Below are positions 56,735-62,997 of a DNA stretch of 62,997 bases, in pieces. Within the stretch, counting starts at the first letter, position 1. Each line of letters begins with the position of its first letter. The position numbers and the translations under genes are program-made. Origin of the DNA: Cerioporus squamosus (taxonomy: Eukaryota; Basidiomycota; Agaricomycetes; Polyporales; Polyporaceae); NCBI GenBank assembly GCA_022592435.1, contig JABYQS010000192.1, forward strand, positions 1 through 62,997, written 5' to 3'. Under the pieces are notes generated by a model, which had not been told where the DNA came from, did not search any database, and worked only from the letters and a program-made list of their open reading frames with translations.

Positions 56735-57200
56735 CTGTACGGGGCCGCCGCAACGTGCAGCACGCTCAGCGCGTCCCGCGGCGGAGGCAGGGACAACAGC
56801 GCGGTGAGCGCGCAGCACCGCGCGACGGGTCGAGGGGACCATGTTCACGGTAGGACAAGCCCGAGCTGAAATCAGCCCTTGACGAGGCGTCAGAGGAAGT
56901 CGTCCGTGTTCGTCACTGCGGGTGTTTATGGTCATGTGCGTCAGCATATCCCTGACAAGGAGATGTAGCTGAGACGTACCTGCTGCTTGCGAGTCGCCCA
57001 CGATGTATCCGGGGCAGACAATGTGCCCCGCGCAGGCCGCGCTTGCCCGCTTCGAACAATAGCTTCTCCGAAACTCACTTACTCTGGCCATACCCGGTCT
57101 TGAGCAAGTTGCGCGCGCTTTCGAGATCGTCGCTTTCGGGGACGGCCCCGAAGCTGTCTGAGAGTTGGACGTAGTACTCGGTGTCGAATCTGGCGACTGC
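56735..57200 (-). pseudogene. LYS2: Relic of LYS2 (alpha-aminoadipate reductase), reductase domain
   Basis: Readable blocks in order: RFDTEYYVQLSDSF, VPESDDLESARNLL, KTGYGQSK, VSEKLLFEAGKRGLRG, PGYIVGDSQAA, VTNTDDFL, RLVKG, VNMVP and CCALTALLSLPPPRDALSVL. These are the terminal NAD(P)-binding reductase domain of Lys2, which releases aminoadipate semialdehyde in fungal lysine synthesis. TGA codons stand where Trp is expected after GYGQSK (57075-57077) and after DDFL (56890-56892), and another at 56872-56874. The frame shifts after GLRG and after VNMVP. The rest of the roughly 1400-residue enzyme is absent. Confidence 0.75.
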
Positions 57201-57319
57201 GCTCTCTTCGAGGACGAACTCTGGGTAGCGGTCGATTGCTTCGCTGCCTCTGACACGATAGACAGCAGAGTGTCTGTGCGCCCGAGCAGGCCGCTACTGC
57301 ATTGAGACGAGTGAGCCGC

Positions 57320-57960
57320 CGCCGCCCGAACGATGGAGCACAAAGCCGAGATCACGCGTCGCAATAGCGTCAATGTTCAAGTACTTGTATCTCTCTGCAA
57401 AGCGCTTGATAAGAAGATCTATGATGGTGTTTCAATGGTCAGTCGAGACTTACGAGATAACTAAGTTCACTCACCTTGTGGGTGCACTTCCGCTATCCGC
57501 TTCTCGAGCTTGTGGACAGTGGCGAGGTCGCCATACTGGTACTCATAATGGGCCCACCGCTCCTACAGGGCTCGGGCTTTGTCGGGCGGGGGATTACCGA
57601 TGACACGCTCGAGCAGGGCCCTCCTGTCTGGGCAGATACGTTAGCAAACACACAACCGGATAAGCAAGGGGGTGCTTACTGTTCTGATCGATGATGGAGA
57701 TGAGAAAACCAAGACACCGAAGTACGTACTCGACTTCATCGCTGAACGGTTCCATCCCCTTCTTGAAGATCCTGCTAGCTCCCTGGACATCCTTGTTGCC
57801 GCGGTGATACTCCATGAGCGCTGCGTGGTAGTGTCAGTCGGAGCGCCAGACGCAACAATAGGACAACGCACCTTCGGCTTCATGGACCTCCCAAGGCGTC
57901 CAGCGGTCTCTGCGCGCTTTGCCGAACACAGCACGAGCAAACTTGAGGCTTGGCGAGCTT
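57320..57960 (-). pseudogene. RNA14: Relic of RNA14 / CstF77 (mRNA 3'-end processing)
   Basis: Three to four exons of the HAT-repeat region: FARAVFGKARRDRWTPWEVH, then after a GTGCGT intron LMEYHRGNKDVQGASRIF and SDEVEYVLRCLGFLISI, then after a GTAAGC intron RRALLERVIGN, PDKARAL, a TAG (57563-57565), ERWAHYEYQYGDLATVHKLE and KRIAEVHPQ, then LLIKRFAERYKYLNIDAIAT. The TAG stands at a Trp conserved in my recollection of the family (ALWERW). Intron positions look intact, so this came from genomic DNA, not a reverse-transcribed message. It passes directly into the LYS2 relic on the same strand. Confidence 0.78.
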
Positions 57961-60247
57961 AATGTCATCGTTCCAGGCGAAGCCTCTCAGGCATTGGGCA
58001 AGACAATTGCTGGACGGGCCGGCGTACGGGCGATGCGGAAGAACCCGCTGCTGTATTCAGCCGATCTGAGACGGATTGGTTGGACTGTCCGGTATGGGAT
58101 GAGACGGAACGGGAGACGCGGAAGATGATTTCCTGGCATGATGTTCAGTAACGAAGACCTTGGCAGATCAGGGGAACAAGGAGCAATACTTACCTGCCTA
58201 CACAGAACATCATACCGCGTACGTGTGGTCCTGCATAACGCGTCCCTCTTTCGCTGCGAATGAGTTTCTTTGCTGTACCTTGTCCTGCAGGTCGTGGAAC
58301 TTTTGCGGTGGATGACGATGGCAAGGCCTATACCTCGGGGTGCCCATCTCCAGCGCTGTCTTGACGCTGCAAGAAACAATCGGACACATTCGCTGTTTGG
58401 AGTATATTAAGAACTTACCGACGTTGTGATGTGTGCGAAATAAAATCTTCGCCTGGTGGGGTGTACGCCGAGATCCCCGGGACGATCGACTTGGGATCAC
58501 GTGTGTCGATCTGCTGGCATTCTACTGTAAGGCAATGTCATGAGGACGGTCTATCAAAGCATAAAGCGGTGAACACGTACCTGTCTCATACCCACAACTG
58601 GTGTCCTGTACTGGTTACGGTCCAAGGCCGTGTCTCGTAGGGTGAACATCCCGAGCGAAGATAGCCTCAGCAGACCGATGACGTTCTGGGGTGCTTGCTG
58701 CTATCATAGAACACCTGTATTAAGATTGACTAACCTGTAACACTGTTGGAACAAGTTACTAACATGATGTAGTGCTCGTAGTTGGTGATGTCCTGCCGAA
58801 GTATGTTAACAGGCCCGCATTACTTTTATATAGGAAGAGATGACTTACCTGTCATGCCCGTTCGGAGCTAGCCCGTCTGCGTCAAGTCAGACCATGTCTC
58901 TGAGCAGATAGGCTTGTGGAAAGTCAGAGTGGAACATACTACCCAGATAACAGACGCGCGTACGTAGCATTCGGCTGACTGCTGGTGCATTCGAGATGGC
59001 GGGGTTGCGGTCTGTAGCGCTTTGGTTTAGCTTTAGCTACACTATGGTATTCTCACATACGTGAACAAGCTCAGGTTATGTCTGAGTAGCGATGGTTGGT
59101 CGTCGTGTAGTTCAAAACATGCAGATCCTGTACTCGCTTATGGTACGAGCAAGTTCTCTCTTGGCGAGCGTTCTGTGTTGGGCGAGTCAGAGACTGTGGA
59201 ATATGTCACGACAACCAAGACGTTACTCACTACACAACGCGGCCGGAGGCATCACGAAAGAGTTCTGTGAAGGCTGGTAGTATCAGAGATATTGGATAGA
59301 TGGTTGATATGACATACATTGGAGAGCGGACTCCATACCGTTCGCATGCAAAAGGACCAGGAGTTGGCTATGTTTCTGGGTGGAGAGAAGTCGACGTTGT
59401 CCAGAGCGGTTGTCGACCTACACGGCAATATGGGGTAACAGTACGCGGGGGGTGGAGAAGATTGATGGTTAGTGCGTTGGGAAAGTGTGGTGGTAATGAG
59501 GAACGGACCTTCAGTCACCGAGCTGTTGTCTGCAACGGTTCGATTGCTTCTGACCCGTTTCGATGCTTCACAGAGGGAGTGGCGATGGGACGTGGTCGAA
59601 GGGTATGTCGTCTTAGACCACAGGTTGGACGATATAGCCATGTTGTATGGTGAGGATGAGACGAGGGATGTTTGTGGGACAAACTGGATGTTTGTGAGCT
59701 GTTTGTGGGACGAACTAGGTGCACTGTTTGTGAACTGCCTGTCGCAGAGGGGATCTGAGGAGACGATGGGTGTTGATTGTCCTCGATTCTCACGGGAGCG
59801 CACGGACCATGCCAGTTCGCACCGACAGCCCTGATTAGTCATCATTCGCGCTGAGAGTATTGAGCGCACGCGCACACCGACATGGTTCGAGATACCATGC
59901 GCTATGCTCTTTGCGAACCGTGATTGCATTGATACTACCACTGGTATGTATGATTGGCTCTGCACGAAGTTCAGGGACGAAATCAATGAGAGGTGTGTGT
60001 ATAAAGGGGGATACATACATCGTAAGACTATTCCAAGATACGATATTCCAATATGCGATATGATACAACTTCCAGGAGCCAAGGTGATACAAGGAGACGA
60101 CTACCGGAGCCGATGACGATTACTATGCAACCAAGATCAAGTATGAGAGGGATATACAAGTAGACGAAAGTTGACCTTATAGATGAAGAGATATCGTAGA
60201 GCCGCGCCAAGCATGGTATGAGTTTCGTGCTATTTGTCACAGCGACG
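57961..60247. other. Region with no supported gene
   Basis: 2.3 kb. Between 58.2 and 58.65 kb, minus-strand pieces with splice-like joins (DTRDPKSIVPGISAYTPPGE, KFHDLQDKVQQRNSFAAK) may be more relic exons of an unknown gene. From 58.7 to 60.2 kb only low-complexity open readings are seen, including 276 codons on the minus strand rich in Ser, Thr and His, which I do not accept as a gene. Confidence 0.35.
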
Positions 60248-62052
60248 TTACTCCGTAGGCTTCCTGTAGCCCCATTTCTCGGCGATCTTGAGCAGGTCAT
60301 ATCTCCAGCCCCAGCCGCAAGGTTTGCAGAGAGTTGCTGGCCCACATGGTCCCTGTGAACGGTACAAAGCGTAAGTGATGCGACGTCGATTAATGGATGG
60401 TACGTTGACGCTTACTTGACGCCACTCATTCGCTCCGATCTCCTCCGGCTTCTTTGTGCACTTCGGAGCCGTACAACGCGTCTTCGGCTCGACGCGACCG
60501 TATGAACTCTACAGTTGGATGTAAGCAGACATAATAAAGAAAGAAGGTCGGATTACGTGCGTCCGACCCTCGCGGCCTTCCGATGTTATAGAAGGGCCAT
60601 ACTTGGGGTTCAACGTCGTTGTCGTAGCCATCGAAGCCTAAGGATGAAGAGTTAGTGTGTGGATTGGAGGGAAGGCCAGGTTAATGCGCGAAGATAGGCA
60701 TCCGAACCTTTGCCCTGGAGAGAAGGTAGAGGGTCTGATGAGTCGAGTGGGTTGCGTTTATACAAGTTGGGTGCGTGGCGAGAAAGGATCTTAGCGTCAG
60801 CATAGTAACTCAGCAGCAAACGACGGGACATACATGTAGAATCAGCAGATGATACACCCGCAGTGGTAGAGGGGAAACTCGACTGCGAATGGCTCCTTGC
60901 CCAAGCCGCGCCGCTCGAAGGTTGAGGCACCATCTGTGGAGAAGTTATTGATGCGGGACGTCAGTAACGACATGCGTACGACGATGAATGTGCGTACGTT
61001 TTGATATGCTGGAGGGGGGACTGCTGAGGGGGTGCTCGTGTAGCGCGGGTTGAAGGGGAACGCCCTCGGGAAGAAGTAGACCGTAGGATGTTGTTGGTGG
61101 AAAGGACACGTAACCGGTGGTTGCATCCATCTCCCATACGTGAATGTGCCCTGAACAGGATTGCTGTCTGACACGGCGTAGGGTGGAACGCTGTCTGCTG
61201 CCGATTCAGTCGGAAGCGGGAGCATCTGATGACTTTGCGACTGATCGAGGGATTGACCCTCTGTTGCATGATGAGGAGTGGTGGATCGCTGGACGGACTT
61301 CTCCGATGAGAACGGACGTAGTGAATACAATTCCCCATGAGGAGAGAGCGGCCACTGCATAGGAATGTCAGGCAGTGCGTCGACCTAGTGTAGGATGACG
61401 TCAGTGATAGTTACTCAGAAGATGCGACGTTTGCAATGCTCACTAGGTCGTTGTCGTGGGTCGAAGACATTGCAGGTGATTGAGCTGAATTGTTATGCGG
61501 GTTCAGCGGTTGGCTAATATGATAAGCTGCGTTGTAGGCGAATGGCAGGAAAAGAGAACGGGACGACGAGTTGGACATGACGGAAGGGTTGTTACCGAGA
61601 GAGTAGGAGAAAATGGAAGACCGTTGAGATGTGGAGTTCGTGCTGAAACCGTAGGGCTGATGAGGAGGGGAAGACAGATTGTAGTAGTGGTCGGAAGGAA
61701 TGCCCGGAGGATAAGACGCGCTAGAAAACCGGAAAGGAACACGGTTCATTCCGGAGTCGTCGCGTGCGTAGGGATGGTCAATTGGTGAGGGTGACGTGTG
61801 CGTGAGTGAGGAGGCCTGAGAGACGTGTTGGGTACTACGTTCGAACGATACCGGAAGTTGAGCGCGTGGTGGCGTCAACGGGCCGCCCGACCATCTGAGG
61901 TAGGGTGAGCTGACAGTCGATTCGTTTCTGGGACTGTGCAGTGGCAGATGAGAAGGACGATACAGTGGCAGTCCGGTCGGAGGTGACGTGGTTGCACGCG
62001 AGACAGAGAAAATGGACTGAGTAACGTTCGGGGACGGTCCGGAAACAGCCAT
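60248..62052 (-). CDS. GATA-like zinc-finger transcription factor
   Basis: The start MAVSGPSPNVTQSIFSVSRA is at 62052; earlier exons cannot be excluded. A long disordered Ser/Pro/Tyr/Asn-rich region follows (YRPSHLPLHSPRNESTVSSP). A GTGAGC intron near 61440 leads to VDALPDIPMQWPLSPHGELY and more disordered sequence. The C-terminal exons read RVEPKTRCTAPKCTKKPEEI, GANEWRQ and, after an intron, GPCGPATLCKPCGWGWRYDL, ending RKPTE at 60248. EWRQGP-GPATLCxxCG is the second half of a GATA finger, but the first Cys pair is spaced C-x4-C and the Asn of the usual LCNACG is replaced. Middle exon joins are not fully resolved. Nuclear DNA-binding role is inferred. Confidence 0.65.
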
Positions 62053-62442
62053 GCGAGGGAAATTGACCCTCGTTTCGGGGTACAGAACCAGCCTTTCTCC
62101 AGACAACTCGCGCACTTGATACCGTCACCTGGTGTGCACTAGGAGTGGGCGAGGTTAGTTCAGCCAGTCAAGGATAGGTTAGTAACGATCAAGCTTACAC
62201 GAATACCTCTAGAGCAGCAACGAGTACACGCCGGTGAGGAGATTTGTAGCTGTCGGGAGCTGAAGGACATCAGTGTTCGCGGGCAATTCAGGCGCGGCGT
62301 CCAGCGCCGTCTGTATGGTGTTTCTCTGTTCAGTACATACGAATGTATATGACAGCCACAACGCCACTTACCAGTCCGCAAGAGGGATCGCGATTCCCCT
62401 GCGCGTGTCATGTCGGGAGGCTGATTGTCCGATCGACGCGGG

Positions 62443-62511
62443 GCGATGGGAGGGGGAGCGCGCCGGCGGCGATCGACGTAGGCGATGGGAGGAGCGCGCC
62501 GGCGGCGATCG
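62443..62511. repeat. Two tandem copies of a 30-33 bp GC-rich unit
   Basis: Unit GCGATGGGAGG...GAGCGCGCCGGCGGCGATCG at 62443-62475 and 62482-62511. The second copy lacks three G. Confidence 0.8.
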
Positions 62512-62891
62512 CAGTGATCGCGAGTGGGTAAGATTTCGGTGGCGAGGACACAGCCCGTCGCACAGTAACCTCAAGGGCAGAGGTGAGGACGCGTGTAGTA
62601 CAACGAGCAGAGGAGACCGAAGGTAGTTGAAAGACTGGAGCGGAGGACGGGGGAGAGGGGAAGAAAGGTCGTCTGCGAATGAACGCGGCGAATGAGTGCT
62701 ATTACATAACCGATTAGGTTCAAAACTTTAGATGAGCGCCGCGGCCTGGCTCCAAGAGACCCGACACAATGGATATTGAAGGAGATACTTACCGAATACG
62801 GTGAATGCGCCCTCGGTTGTCAAAACCTTAATGATGGCGTTCCGTAGTTACATAACAGTATCCAATTTCAACGCTTATCGCCGTTCCCACC

Positions 62892-62960
62892 CTGACTTCC
62901 ATGCGGGGCGCACACTGACTTCCACGCGGGGCGCACACTGACTTCCACGGGGGCGCGCAT
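62892..62960. repeat. Three tandem copies of a 23-bp unit
   Basis: Unit CTGACTTCCAYGCGGGGCGC followed by ACA, at 62892, 62915 and 62938; the third copy diverges at its end. The array may continue beyond the window, whose last bases no longer match. Confidence 0.8.
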
Positions 62961-62997
62961 GATTAAATGGGACGGGAGGAGACAACGTGCGCGCATT

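Larger units (their letters stand above)
62053..62997. other. Upstream region of the GATA-like gene and window edge
   Basis: 945 bases. May hold 5' exons of the GATA-like gene (splice-like signals near 62110-62210). Contains the two short tandem repeats listed separately. Confidence 0.4.

Noticed and set aside
59252..60082. 276-codon minus-strand open frame rich in Ser, Thr, His
   Set aside because: No domain-like order, no splice partners, and the composition changes along its length as in random AT-balanced sequence.
62892..62960. Possible CRISPR-like array
   Set aside because: Copies are directly adjacent without spacers and the genome is eukaryotic.

Overview
This is nuclear DNA of a filamentous basidiomycete, most likely an agaricomycete. 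Genes are compact and carry several 50-90 nt GT-AG introns each. The gene content fits: a chitin synthase, two GH12 glucanases, tandem single-pass membrane proteins of a type common in mushrooms, a lactonase-like metallo-beta-lactamase, and a tRNA-Ser with an intron after position 37. All calls come from reading the sequence and its translations; no database search was possible.

Layout. 0-25 kb is mostly ordinary gene space: the 3' end of an unknown gene, a polytopic membrane protein (-), an APC-family amino-acid permease (+), a chitin synthase (+), a small Ser-rich protein (-), an F-box gene with two frame breaks (-), an EB1 microtubule plus-end protein (+), three tandem single-pass membrane proteins (+) and an SDR oxidoreductase (+). 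A tRNA-Ser(CGA) lies at 25.6 kb. 26-33 kb holds three unrecognised Ser/Asp/Glu-rich genes in a +,-,+ arrangement. 33-42 kb, all on the minus strand, holds a metallo-beta-lactamase, a GH12 glucanase, a Glo3-type ARF-GAP, a second GH12 with a long Ser/Thr tail, a GNAT acetyltransferase and a Ubc1-type E2 with a UBA domain.

From 43 kb the window becomes genome-plastic. A decayed, partly duplicated fragment of the splicing factor SF3B1 lies next to an apparently intact two-gene mobile element: a SAP-domain protein and a tyrosine recombinase transcribed divergently from a 73-bp spacer. The element is followed by an intact GEN1/Yen1-like nuclease gene (-), a foldback repeat, a small conserved gene, and then a run of same-strand relics: a TAF2 segment lacking its N-terminal half, unidentified debris, a LYS2 fragment and an RNA14/CstF77 fragment. 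The relics keep intron positions and carry stop codons at conserved tryptophans plus frameshifts. The right end holds a gene for a GATA-like zinc-finger protein.

The strongest candidates for something undescribed are the divergent SAP/recombinase element, the relic cluster of essential host genes, and the three-gene orphan cluster at 26-33 kb.
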